From the NCBI RefSeq assembly GCF_024171955.1, contig NZ_JAMTCS010000005.1, forward strand, positions 186,001-250,000: DNA of 64,000 nucleotides, read 5' to 3'. The position numbers and the translations under genes were made by a program. This stretch comes from Promicromonospora thailandica (GTDB taxonomy: Bacteria > Actinomycetota > Actinomycetes > Actinomycetales > Cellulomonadaceae). The notes under the pieces were generated by a model, which ran no database searches, was not told the DNA's origin, and saw nothing but the letters and a program-made list of their open reading frames with translations. Shown here piece after piece: positions 49,908 to 57,433 of the stretch. Every line of letters starts with the position of its first letter. Position 1 is the stretch's first letter.

Positions 49908-49963
49908 GGTTGTTGATGATTCCGCAACGCTTTCTTTTCTCCCGTGGAGAACACTGGTCGTCG

Positions 49964-51016
49964 CTATTTGTTGAACACGTACCAGCTCTGGCCGATCTGA
50001 ACGATGTCCCAGGTTTCTCGTGCCATAGCCTCAATGCGGGTCGAGTCCAGCTGGACGTACCCGTTGATTCCTAGGCGGTCTTCGAGCTCCGAGACGGCCC
50101 GCCGCCAATGTCTGATGTCGGTCAGGTCGATGAGCAGTTCGTCCATGCCGGGGTATGTGCCGATGTAGAAGGCGCGGAACCGATCCAGCAGGTCAGAGGC
50201 CCGGGAGTCGGTGTCCGGGAGCGTCAGGAAGGCGCGGAAAGCGTCGCCATGTTCGCGAATGCCCTCGGCAACTTGTGGATGTTCCTCCCGATGCGGGGCC
50301 TCTGCGGGCGGTGATGCATCCGCGTGCGCCACAAGATATTGCTGCAGGCGCACGGCCCAGGTGTGGAGATCGGGCGAGCGCCAGCTGCGCTCTACGAGCC
50401 GCCGACATTCGTCGAGGGCAGCGGGATCAGTCTCACCCGTGTCAGCGAAGCGCCGGATAGCAGCGTCGGGCGGGAGCAGCGGTCCGAGCATGGTCGCGAT
50501 GGCTTGGGCGTCTTCCTGGGATATGGGTTCGCCACGCTCGTCGGCTTCTGCAAACGCGATGCGGAGGTAGGCGCGGACCTGGTCCAGTGGTGTCCCGCCG
50601 ATGGGCACCTCCTCCGCTGGTGGTGGGCCGGGTTCGGGTGCGTCGTCGGACGGCAGGCTGGTGATGTAGCGGTCAAAGTGAGCGATCCACTCCACGATCT
50701 CGGCGTCCCTGGTGCTCGTGTAGATGCTCATCAGCTCGGTGCCGATCATCGGCTTGTCGACGCGGCCGGTGATGGCGAACCGATGCAGGGCGCCGCTCTG
50801 CGGGTCGGGGAGCTCGTTGGCGAGGGCACGAGCTAAGGTGCGCGCGCCCCATTCAGGCACGGGGTTCTCTGTTCCCTCGACCTCACTGATGGCGTCGTAG
50901 ATGACGTCGACGAGTGCGTCGTCCTGGGAGACAGCGCCGGTGAGATCAATCTCGCCGGGCCAGAGGCGTTCCTGTTCGGGGACGTCGTCATCCGGGTTAT
51001 GTGGCGGTTGTTCCAT
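49964..51016 (-). CDS. Hypothetical ICE protein with internal sequence repeats
   Basis: This is 350 residues; ATG 51016 is chosen because AAAGGAGGA lies 7 nt upstream, whereas the ATG at 51022 directly abuts it. The protein is acidic. Two ~60-residue units can be aligned: ARTLARALANELPDPQSGAL-HRFAITGRVD...EIVEWIAHFDRYI and AQAIATMLGPLLPPDAAI-RRFADTGETD...LHTWAVRLQQYL. A weaker third unit is near DAFRAFLTLPDTDSRASDLL. The family is not recognised. It overlaps the replication-relaxation gene by 20 bp and ends the transfer operon. Confidence 0.78.
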   Translation of the reverse strand: MEQPPHNPDDDVPEQERLWPGEIDLTGAVSQDDALVDVIYDAISEVEGTENPVPEWGARTLARALANELPDPQSGALHRFAITGRVDKPMIGTELMSIYTSTRDAEIVEWIAHFDRYITSLPSDDAPEPGPPPAEEVPIGGTPLDQVRAYLRIAFAEADERGEPISQEDAQAIATMLGPLLPPDAAIRRFADTGETDPAALDECRRLVERSWRSPDLHTWAVRLQQYLVAHADASPPAEAPHREEHPQVAEGIREHGDAFRAFLTLPDTDSRASDLLDRFRAFYIGTYPGMDELLIDLTDIRHWRRAVSELEDRLGINGYVQLDSTRIEAMARETWDIVQIGQSWYVFNK

Positions 51017-51872
51017 AGGCATTCCTCCTTTCGGTGGTTACTGGTTGGGTCATCGGGACAGGGTGGTCGGGCGGGTCCGGGGTATCGACCGCGACCACCT
51101 CCTGGAATCGGTCGACGGTCGTGATCCGGAACAGATCCGTCTGAACTGCGGGGTCGGCCGAGAGAGCGGCCTCTAGTGCCTTCTTCCGCCGGTCGTCTGG
51201 CACGACCCACAGGACGGCCGGGAACACGCCGTGCCGATCCTGGTAAGCGCCGGTGGCGGCGTAGCGCTGGTAGACCTTCGCTTTGTTGACAACTTCTGGC
51301 GGATGCTCGGTAGAAAGGTCTGCCTCCACGAACCAGTGCGATTCGTACTCCGCGGTGGCGGTAATGGCGCTCAAGTCAGGCTTGAGCCACTCCCGCGTCC
51401 CGTGCGGGCCGACGAACGAACGCCAGCAGTCCGGTTCGGTCTCCAGATTGAGGAGCTCGATGGCCTCAGTCTCTGCCAGCTCGTGGAGCTGGATGGCGAG
51501 CTCGGCCTTGAGCAGCGTGTGCTTGACGAAGGCGCCCGACGGCTCGACGTACCGGCGACGCTTGGTCTCGCCGTGCATCCGGCGCAGGAGTCGTTCACCA
51601 GTGGCACCGAGCTGCCAGGTAATACCGGTGGAGCCTGCCCGTACCCCGCCGATGCGTCGCATCAGGCGAGCGACCAGGCCATGGTCCTCGAGGCGGGTCA
51701 GGACACGCATCGTCGCGCCGGACGCTGCGCCGAGCGTGGCGTGGCCACGAGCGAAGTGCAGCCGGCGGATATGGGCGGTCGTGAGGAGCCGATGGATGCG
51801 CAGTGACTCCAGCACCGCCAGGTCGCGCTCGGACAGGCGCTCCAGGAGCGCGGAGATGTCCTGGGGGCTCAT
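50997..51872 (-). CDS. Replication-relaxation family protein
   Basis: This is 291 residues from ATG 51872 (CTAGGAGGTACCTC upstream). An N-terminal winged HTH (RDLAVLESLRIHRLLTTAHIRRLHF) is followed by FVKHTLLKAELAIQLHELAE and a nuclease-like or relaxase-accessory half (LKPDLSAITATAEYESHWFVEADLSTEH). This is the pattern of Pfam replication-relaxation proteins of actinobacterial plasmids and ICEs, which cooperate with DNA processing at the origin. It is coupled to its neighbours by overlap. Confidence 0.85.
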   Translation of the reverse strand: MSPQDISALLERLSERDLAVLESLRIHRLLTTAHIRRLHFARGHATLGAASGATMRVLTRLEDHGLVARLMRRIGGVRAGSTGITWQLGATGERLLRRMHGETKRRRYVEPSGAFVKHTLLKAELAIQLHELAETEAIELLNLETEPDCWRSFVGPHGTREWLKPDLSAITATAEYESHWFVEADLSTEHPPEVVNKAKVYQRYAATGAYQDRHGVFPAVLWVVPDDRRKKALEAALSADPAVQTDLFRITTVDRFQEVVAVDTPDPPDHPVPMTQPVTTERRNAYGTTAT

Positions 51873-52075
51873 GAGGTACCTCCTAGCTGGCCTTCGTTGA
51901 CGAGGTTGCAGGAGCTGCGTCTGGCTCGGGGACCCCCGGAACGGGGGTCAGTCCCATCCCAGAAAGGTCCGGACAGGGCCAGTGAGCTGGGACGACCCGA
52001 ACGGGCGGACGTCGTGAACCGAGGGGCGAACCTACGGGCGAGCAGACCGATACGGAGACGACGCGGGAACCTCAT
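51869..52075 (-). CDS. 68-residue Arg-rich protein coupled on both sides
   Basis: This small ORF (MRFPRRLRIGLLARRFAPRF...) overlaps the TraG/VirD4-like gene stop at its start (ATGA) and the replication-relaxation gene start at its end (ATGA). The two overlaps argue that it is translated. It is basic and Ser/Gly-rich with no recognised domain, and may only serve to couple translation, or may bind nucleic acid. Confidence 0.55.
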   Translation of the reverse strand: MRFPRRLRIGLLARRFAPRFTTSARSGRPSSLALSGPFWDGTDPRSGGPRARRSSCNLVNEGQLGGTS

Positions 52076-54261
52076 GGCTGCCTCCGCTTCCTGCCGACCT
52101 GCTCAGCAACAACGGGCGGTGATGCAGCCACCGAGCGTCGCTTCGGTCGGTCTGGCTTAGCGGGCTCTGCGGTCGGCTCGGCTTCCGGCGATGTAGCGCC
52201 GTAGCCAGCACGGCTGGCTGCCCGCACCTCGTCGGAGTCGGTGATGGCGGGTGGAGGCGGCAGCGTCTTGATCAGCGCCCAGCCAGACGGGTGGCCGAGC
52301 GCCACGAGGTTGGCGTAGGCGTGGTATTTCGGGAGCGCCATGAAGTCCTCGGGCGTGAGGTTGCTGGCGAGCTTGGCGGTGTCGCGCGCGTCCTCATATT
52401 CCGTTGAGAACACGATCTTGGAGCGAGCATTCATGTCCACGGCTGAGCGCAAGGCGGGCGGAAACTGGCTGCGGAACTGGGCGGCCAGGAACCACCCCAC
52501 CCCGAGCGAGCGGGAGACGGCCAGGGCGTCCGCCAGCGAGGTTGGGAGGTGGAGAAAGCGCGGCGCCTCGTCCACGACGACCATGCCAGGGCGTTTGGCG
52601 GGGTCCTTCTCCTCGGCGCGCTCCTGGGTGGCCTGCCAGATCTCAGCGACGGCCAGACTGCCGAGCAGGCCCGCGGTGCCAGTACCCACCAAGCCCTCGT
52701 TGAGCGGCATCAGGACGATCTTGTCCTCGCGAAAGAGATTGCGGAGACGGAACTTCCCCGAGCGCTGGTCGAGCATGCGCACCACTGCAGGTCGAAGCAG
52801 GAGCTGCCTCAATTTGTTGAGCGGTGCGGCGATGGCGGCGGCCTGGGACCTCGGGGACTGCGCCTCGTACCAGGCCCAGAAACCACCGAGGGCAAGGTCG
52901 TCCTGGACTTGGGCGGTCTGTTGCCGACGGAAGCGCGAATCGGTGAGTAGCCGGGGTAGATCGATGAGGGTGGCTGATCGATCAGGCGTGCTGGCACGGG
53001 CCAAAGTGCGCAAGGCGGCGCTGAAAATATCTGCCGTCCGAGGGCCCCAGCCATCCGAGAACACAGCTTCGAAGACGGCCAGGATGCCGTCGACGACAAC
53101 GTCCGGGTCCCGGCCGGCGACGTCGAGGGGATTGAAGCCGACCGTCGGGTCCGCGGCGTCCAGGATGACGACGTCTTTGATCCGCTCCTTTGGCATGCGA
53201 GCGAGGATGTCGTCGACGAGCTGCTTCTTCGGGTCGAGGACTGCGACTGGTCGTCCGGCCTTGATGTCCGCCAGGATTAGATGCAGCAGGGTGTTCGTCT
53301 TACCTGATCCGCTCGGCCCGTACGCCACGGCATGGAACGTCTGGTCCGCTGGCGATATGCCGACCTGGCGGTCGTCGCCGGGCGCGGCGCTTGTGGCGAA
53401 GACACGCGGGCTCGTGTGCACGGCGGCGGCTGGGCGTAGCGGCTTGGGGTGTGCGGGCGGTAGTCCCGGCAGATCGTCTCCGCCGATTGGCCAGCCCAGA
53501 AGCCCGATCAGCTCCGTGACGCCTAGGTGTAGCGGCCAGCGCCACGGGAGGCGTACGTCGTTGAGTTGCTTGGCAGGTTGGCGTACCAGGTCGAGCCGGA
53601 CGCCGGGGCTTTGGGCGGTCGAGAGAGCGCCGAGCAGGTTCATGATGAGCCGTCGACGCCGGCCACGGTCCGGGCTAGCCGCACCGATGCGGATCGTGAC
53701 GACAAACCCCGCTTGGGAGAGCCGTTCGCGCAGTCGCAGCTTCGTCTCGGGAGCGGCGGGACGGTTCCCGCCAGTGAGGGCCTGGGCGAGCGTCATACCG
53801 GGCTCTACGGCACCTCGCGGGACGGGCCGGGGCGCGTGGTGTGGTCCGAGAACCACCTGGAGGACGGCGACCTCCCCGAGCTTGAGCTTGGCGGCCATGG
53901 CTGAGAGAAGCGACCGTGTGGTGGCCTCGGGAGCATCGGTTCGCAGTGGCAAACCACCCGGCTTGAGTCGGAGGCGGGCGGCCATCTCGACATCCGGTCG
54001 ACCATGCTGGCCGCCGCCCTTGAGCTTGGTGAGCAGGCTGCCGGGGATGAGGTCAGCGAGCAGGCGTCGCAGGCGGTGAACGTCTGTGGGGCGGCATCCG
54101 AGCAGGTGCTGCACACCGCTGCTGTCCGCCCGCAGTTCGAGCGCGACGCGAGGTGCGTCTCGTTCGGAAGCGATGCGGGTGAGGAACGCGCCGATCTGCG
54201 GGGGATCAAGTGGCCGCGGGAGATGGAGCTGAGAGAAGACGAACTCGGTCGGATTAGTCAT
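52072..54261 (-). CDS. TraG/VirD4-like conjugative coupling ATPase
   Basis: This is 729 residues. Walker A is HAVAYGPSGSGKTNTLLHL near residue 315; then VAVLDPKKQLVDDIL, DVVILDAADPTVGFNPLD, a Walker B MVVVDEAPRFLHLP near 580, and SRSLGVGWFLAAQFRSQFP (the TraG/HerA Q-motif region). It belongs to the TraG/TraM-recognition-type group of FtsK-HerA ATPases that pump or couple DNA to a type IV secretion channel. There is no N-terminal membrane helix, so it probably associates with a membrane partner. It is the main gene of the transfer operon. Confidence 0.88.
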   Translation of the reverse strand: MTNPTEFVFSQLHLPRPLDPPQIGAFLTRIASERDAPRVALELRADSSGVQHLLGCRPTDVHRLRRLLADLIPGSLLTKLKGGGQHGRPDVEMAARLRLKPGGLPLRTDAPEATTRSLLSAMAAKLKLGEVAVLQVVLGPHHAPRPVPRGAVEPGMTLAQALTGGNRPAAPETKLRLRERLSQAGFVVTIRIGAASPDRGRRRRLIMNLLGALSTAQSPGVRLDLVRQPAKQLNDVRLPWRWPLHLGVTELIGLLGWPIGGDDLPGLPPAHPKPLRPAAAVHTSPRVFATSAAPGDDRQVGISPADQTFHAVAYGPSGSGKTNTLLHLILADIKAGRPVAVLDPKKQLVDDILARMPKERIKDVVILDAADPTVGFNPLDVAGRDPDVVVDGILAVFEAVFSDGWGPRTADIFSAALRTLARASTPDRSATLIDLPRLLTDSRFRRQQTAQVQDDLALGGFWAWYEAQSPRSQAAAIAAPLNKLRQLLLRPAVVRMLDQRSGKFRLRNLFREDKIVLMPLNEGLVGTGTAGLLGSLAVAEIWQATQERAEEKDPAKRPGMVVVDEAPRFLHLPTSLADALAVSRSLGVGWFLAAQFRSQFPPALRSAVDMNARSKIVFSTEYEDARDTAKLASNLTPEDFMALPKYHAYANLVALGHPSGWALIKTLPPPPAITDSDEVRAASRAGYGATSPEAEPTAEPAKPDRPKRRSVAASPPVVAEQVGRKRRQP

Positions 54262-54481
54262 TGCGAGGTGCCCTCCTCGACTCGTTGGCTCTCGCGCCAG
54301 TGCCTCGGGCCTTGCGGGCGGCCTGTTCAGCTTGGGCTTCCCGCTCAGCTTCGGCCCGTGCCAGTTCGATGAGCGCTCTGGAGAGCTTGCGAAGGTCCGG
54401 GGGATTGCGGCGGACGCCTCGTACTCTGAGTTGACGCTCGATGCGCCTCCTGTTGATCTGGTTCTTCTTTTTGGACGACAA
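54254..54481 (-). CDS. Small basic protein, first gene of the transfer operon
   Basis: This is 75 residues from TTG 54481, which sits 7 nt behind AAAGGAGG; no ATG fits this Shine-Dalgarno. The sequence is KKKNQINRRRIERQLRVRGVRRNPPDLRKLSRALIELARAEAERE. It is highly basic with a C-terminal Ala/Glu/Arg helix. No known domain; a DNA-binding or accessory role is possible. It overlaps the TraG/VirD4-like gene by 8 bp. Confidence 0.7.
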   Translation of the reverse strand: MSSKKKNQINRRRIERQLRVRGVRRNPPDLRKLSRALIELARAEAEREAQAEQAARKARGTGARANESRRAPRND

Positions 54482-54507
54482 AGACCACCTCCTTTCTTTG
54501 GCGGGGG

Positions 54508-54524
54508 CGCTGACTGTAATCAGC
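54508..54524. promoter_or_regulatory. Element operator TGCTGA-N5-GTCAGC, site 2 (transfer operon)
   Basis: On the minus strand GCTGATTACAGTCAGC follows the promoter and precedes the Shine-Dalgarno of the 54481 gene, followed by GCCCCC as at site 3. Binding would block transcription just after the start site, so it would silence the transfer operon. Confidence 0.75.
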
Positions 54525-54537
54525 ATCCACTTACCTC

Positions 54538-54567
54538 TACTTATTCTGATTTTCTGTTTAGAGTCAA
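54538..54567 (-). promoter_or_regulatory. Promoter of the transfer operon
   Basis: On the minus strand TTGACT (54562-54567), an 18-bp spacer and TAAGTA (54538-54543) form a clear -35/-10 pair in the AT-rich gap 54482-54623. The predicted start lies about 7 bp upstream of operator site 2. Confidence 0.68.
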
Positions 54568-54623
54568 TACACGTTGTCTATTCCACATCGCTTGACCTCT
54601 GAATGCGCAGCGCAGCGTAGGCG

Positions 54624-54866
54624 CTAGTACTTTGACCGCTGCCAACGAATGATCGCGGCGGTGACCCACGTCCCGGCGATGAGGACGGCGGCGCCAGCTA
54701 GCCAGTGTGTGATTGGCCGGAGCCAGGCGACGGCGAGATTGAGCACGATCGCCGTGCCAAGCAGCAGCAGGCTGGCGCGGAAGATCCAGGCGAAGGGATC
54801 GTTCGGTAGCGAGCTCTTGTCCTCTCCCACGAGTGCCTCACCGGGCCTTCTGGTCGTGGCTGGCAT
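54624..54866 (-). CDS. Small two-helix membrane protein
   Basis: This is 80 residues with a cytoplasmic start (MPATTRRPGEALVGEDKS), two membrane helices (FAWIFRASLLLLGTAIVLNLAV and HWLAGAAVLIAGTWVTAAII) and a short basic end. It overlaps the MT-A70 gene by 29 bp, so it is cotranscribed and coupled. No family is recognised. Its place between a methyltransferase and the transfer genes suggests an ICE accessory membrane protein. Confidence 0.75.
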   Translation of the reverse strand: MPATTRRPGEALVGEDKSSLPNDPFAWIFRASLLLLGTAIVLNLAVAWLRPITHWLAGAAVLIAGTWVTAAIIRWQRSKY

Positions 54867-55425
54867 CGCTTGGCACGGGGTAGCCCGGCAGGCTGATGTC
54901 GGCGTCGACCTCGTTGCCCCATACGAACCACTCCCGATTGCTCGGCGGCCGACGTCGGGCGAACAGCTCGAGATAGGGCCCGTCCGAGATGCGCTCGACG
55001 ATGGCGAACTGCTCCTCGGGCTTGTGGCTGTGGCCCTGGACGGGTGCGTTTATCCAGGTTGGCTGGGAACGGAAGTTCACCGGTGCCTTGCCTCGCGTAG
55101 CAAACAACAGATGCTCGGTGGCATGGCGCAGGTAGTTGCCGAGGCCGAGTCGGAACTTGATCCACGTGATGGGTGCGCGCACCGTAAAGCCCCAGGCTTC
55201 GGCGACGTCGTAACCGTCGCGCAGGGTGCCGTTGGTGACCCAGAGCCAGAGGTGAGCATTCTCCTCGGCCAGGTCCCGGATGGGCATTGCCTTGATCCGC
55301 TCCAGACTCATCAGCGGGTAGTGCTGCGACGCTCCTCGTGCGCCCCGCTGGTCGGTTTGCCATGGCGGATCTGCCAGGATGGTGCGGAACTTCGCCGGTA
55401 CTGGGTTGATGCTGTTGGTTGTCAT
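54838..55425 (-). CDS. MT-A70-type adenine DNA/RNA methyltransferase
   Basis: This is 195 residues from ATG 55425. FRTILADPPWQTDQRG carries the MT-A70 DPPW catalytic motif at about residues 18-22. ENAHLWLWVTNGTLRDGYDVAEAWGFTVRAPITWIK and HLLFATRGKAP complete the family core. Such enzymes make N6-methyladenine and are common on phages and ICEs, where they may protect from restriction. No cognate endonuclease is adjacent, so it is an orphan methyltransferase. Confidence 0.9.
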   Translation of the reverse strand: MTTNSINPVPAKFRTILADPPWQTDQRGARGASQHYPLMSLERIKAMPIRDLAEENAHLWLWVTNGTLRDGYDVAEAWGFTVRAPITWIKFRLGLGNYLRHATEHLLFATRGKAPVNFRSQPTWINAPVQGHSHKPEEQFAIVERISDGPYLELFARRRPPSNREWFVWGNEVDADISLPGYPVPSDASHDQKAR

Positions 55426-55512
55426 GTAGGTGGTTGCCTCCTCTCTGTCCCGGATTCGCTGCGCGGCTCGGGAGCTGGGGCTAGTTATGAACGATGTGGA
55501 GCTGGATCGAAA

Positions 55513-55560
55513 CCAGCGGTTCGGGCGAACTGTCGAGCGAAGATTCGCCCGAACCGCTGG
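55513..55560. terminator. Perfect 17-bp hairpin after the vWA operon
   Basis: CCAGCGGTTCGGGCGAA (55513-55529) and its exact complement (55544-55560) flank a 14-nt loop, in the gap 55426-55628. The vWA operon (minus strand) ends just upstream, and the MT-A70 gene begins just downstream, so the hairpin most likely terminates the former. Confidence 0.72.
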
Positions 55561-55628
55561 GACCTTTCCCCGGAGACACAGCCGCCTCGTGGCTACGGCG
55601 GGCACCGGAGAATCCGTTGTGGAATCTG

Positions 55629-56336
55629 CTACAGGGGCTCGGCGACGTGGCTGCCGGGGCGGTTTGCGATCAGCCCGGCGAAGATCGCCCGCGCCACGAC
55701 GCCTGGCCGCGATTCGTACGTGACCACCGTCGTGGTGACGCCCTCGTTCAGGACGCCCGCGGGGGGCCGGCCGCCCAGCACGACGGCGTGCACCGTTCCG
55801 GGGAAGGCCGCCAGGTCGGACAACACCGCGCCGGGGTCGCTGTCCGTGAGGAAGAAGTCGGAGAGCACGACGAGGGTTGCCTCGTGCTCCGGGTGACGTT
55901 CCGTCAGCGCCCTCGCCCGTGTCAGGCTGGGGCCAAGATCGCTCGTCCCTGCACCATCCGCAGGCGGATGCAGGCCAACACGAAGGCCGACGAGGCCTTG
56001 CCGTGTCAGAGGTGTCGGTGCGACCTCGCCACTTGAGGGGGTGTCGAAGTGGATGATCGCACCCAGCTCACGAGGCGAGCCCCTGTGTGCGACGACCGAG
56101 AACGCATGCTCCACCTCGGCATACCGGTTCGAGAGCGCATCGGTGCCCCGGGGACCCATGACCGAACCGGAGTTGTCGAAGAGGGCGATGAGCAGTGTGG
56201 GCACGGCGGCCGGCCTTCCGGGATCACCGAGCCTGTACGACGGGCCGGCCGGCCCCGCCGACCTGCTCGGCATCGGGGTACCGAGCAGGCGGCTAGGCAG
56301 CAGGCCGCTCGAAAGCAGCGTGGGCCGGGTGCTCAT
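55629..56336 (-). CDS. vWA-domain protein (third gene of vWA operon)
   Basis: This 235-residue cytoplasmic protein has a complete MIDAS: LLIALFDNSGSVMG (DxSxS, near residue 52), GTSDLGPSLTRA (Thr loop) and TLVVLSDFFLTDSDPG (Asp). It ends with VTTTVVTYESRPGVVARAIFAGLIANR. No other domain is seen, so it likely binds a protein ligand in a metal-dependent way. It overlaps the membrane protein gene by 4 bp and is cotranscribed with it. Confidence 0.85.
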   Translation of the reverse strand: MSTRPTLLSSGLLPSRLLGTPMPSRSAGPAGPSYRLGDPGRPAAVPTLLIALFDNSGSVMGPRGTDALSNRYAEVEHAFSVVAHRGSPRELGAIIHFDTPSSGEVAPTPLTRQGLVGLRVGLHPPADGAGTSDLGPSLTRARALTERHPEHEATLVVLSDFFLTDSDPGAVLSDLAAFPGTVHAVVLGGRPPAGVLNEGVTTTVVTYESRPGVVARAIFAGLIANRPGSHVAEPL

Positions 56337-57433
56337 GCGCTCACGCTCCGACGAGACCGCCGCCCGATCACCCCGCTCTGCTCACCGGCCGCAAACCCGT
56401 GCCCGAACACCTGCGGGTTTCGCCGCTGCGCCTGCCAGGACAAGGAGTCCACTCGCTTGCCGGCGGCCCCGGCCCGATACGTGCTCTCCTCGCGGATCGA
56501 GCGCGCCATCTCCTCCGAGGCGGCCTTGTCTCGGCCGGCGGCCGAGCGGGTGAGCTCGAGGTAGTGCGTCTCGGCCCCTCGAACCCGCTTGGCAAGCGTG
56601 CCGAGCAGGTCCGCCACCTCATCCGCACTGGCGTACCCCAGTAGCCCTGATGCGATCGCCGTTGCGAGCGCGAACAGCCCGAAGGTGAGGCCGGTGAGGC
56701 CACCCTCGATACCCGCGCGGAGCGCGAAGATCCCAAGGGCGACCAGCAACGCCACCAGCAGCGACAGCCCACCCATCAGCTTGGTGATGCCGAGACCGTC
56801 GCCCCCTGGGACGAACAGACGCCGGTAGCGCTGCTCCTCCTTGGTGAGGCTGTCCGGATCACGCTGCCGTGTCCGCGCCATGCGGATGTCCTTGAGCTCG
56901 GACCCCACCAGGCCAGCGCAGGCTGCTGCCAGACCGGCCGCCAGCGCCTGGCCGAAGGCAACGTACGGAACGTCGCCGTTGATGATCGCCGCCGACCAGA
57001 CACCCGCGGTATCCCCCAGGACCAGGATCGGCCAGCAGATCCAGTACCGCAGTTTCCCGCCCGACTCGCGCCGCACGTACGAGCCGAGCACCTGCGTCGC
57101 CCGCTGATACTCCGCATGCGCCTCACGAACCTCGGCCTCGCGCTGGGTCAGGAGGAAGTCGATGCCAGCCACCTGGCGGTCCAGACCGCGTGCCTCCACA
57201 CCGTAGGGGCGCGCCTCGTCTTCGCCTTCAGCTCGCCAGAGAAGCTCCTGCTCTTCCGCGAGGGCGTGGTACTCCTGCTCGACGTAGCTCGTGCCGACGT
57301 TCGAGGGCCGCGGGTGCGCACCCACCTCGTCCAGCCGAGGCAGCGAGATCGCCTCGACCTGCTCCGTCCAGGCGTCCATGGAGCTCGCCGGTCGGACGTT
57401 GCGCAGCCCGGCGAACCGGCCCAGGCGCCTCAT
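56333..57433 (-). CDS. Membrane protein between two vWA genes
   Basis: This is 366 residues. A long N-terminal helical cytoplasmic part (YVEQEYHALAEEQELLWRAEG, coiled-coil-like) is followed by four membrane helices in two pairs (about 130-175 and 215-262: YWICWPILVLGDTAGVWSAA; GGLSLLVALLVALGIFAL). A C-terminal helical cytoplasmic tail ends QVFGHGFAAGEQSG. No family is recognised. It overlaps the genes on both sides by 4 bp (start and stop), so it is an integral part of the operon and could be the membrane scaffold for the two vWA proteins. Confidence 0.78.
   Translation of the reverse strand: MRRLGRFAGLRNVRPASSMDAWTEQVEAISLPRLDEVGAHPRPSNVGTSYVEQEYHALAEEQELLWRAEGEDEARPYGVEARGLDRQVAGIDFLLTQREAEVREAHAEYQRATQVLGSYVRRESGGKLRYWICWPILVLGDTAGVWSAAIINGDVPYVAFGQALAAGLAAACAGLVGSELKDIRMARTRQRDPDSLTKEEQRYRRLFVPGGDGLGITKLMGGLSLLVALLVALGIFALRAGIEGGLTGLTFGLFALATAIASGLLGYASADEVADLLGTLAKRVRGAETHYLELTRSAAGRDKAASEEMARSIREESTYRAGAAGKRVDSLSWQAQRRNPQVFGHGFAAGEQSGVIGRRSRRSVSA

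Noticed and set aside
55513-55560. The 17-bp hairpin as an attachment or transfer-origin site
   Set aside because: It lies directly after a minus-strand operon and before another gene, so a terminator explains it; there is no nick-like sequence or neighbouring relaxase.
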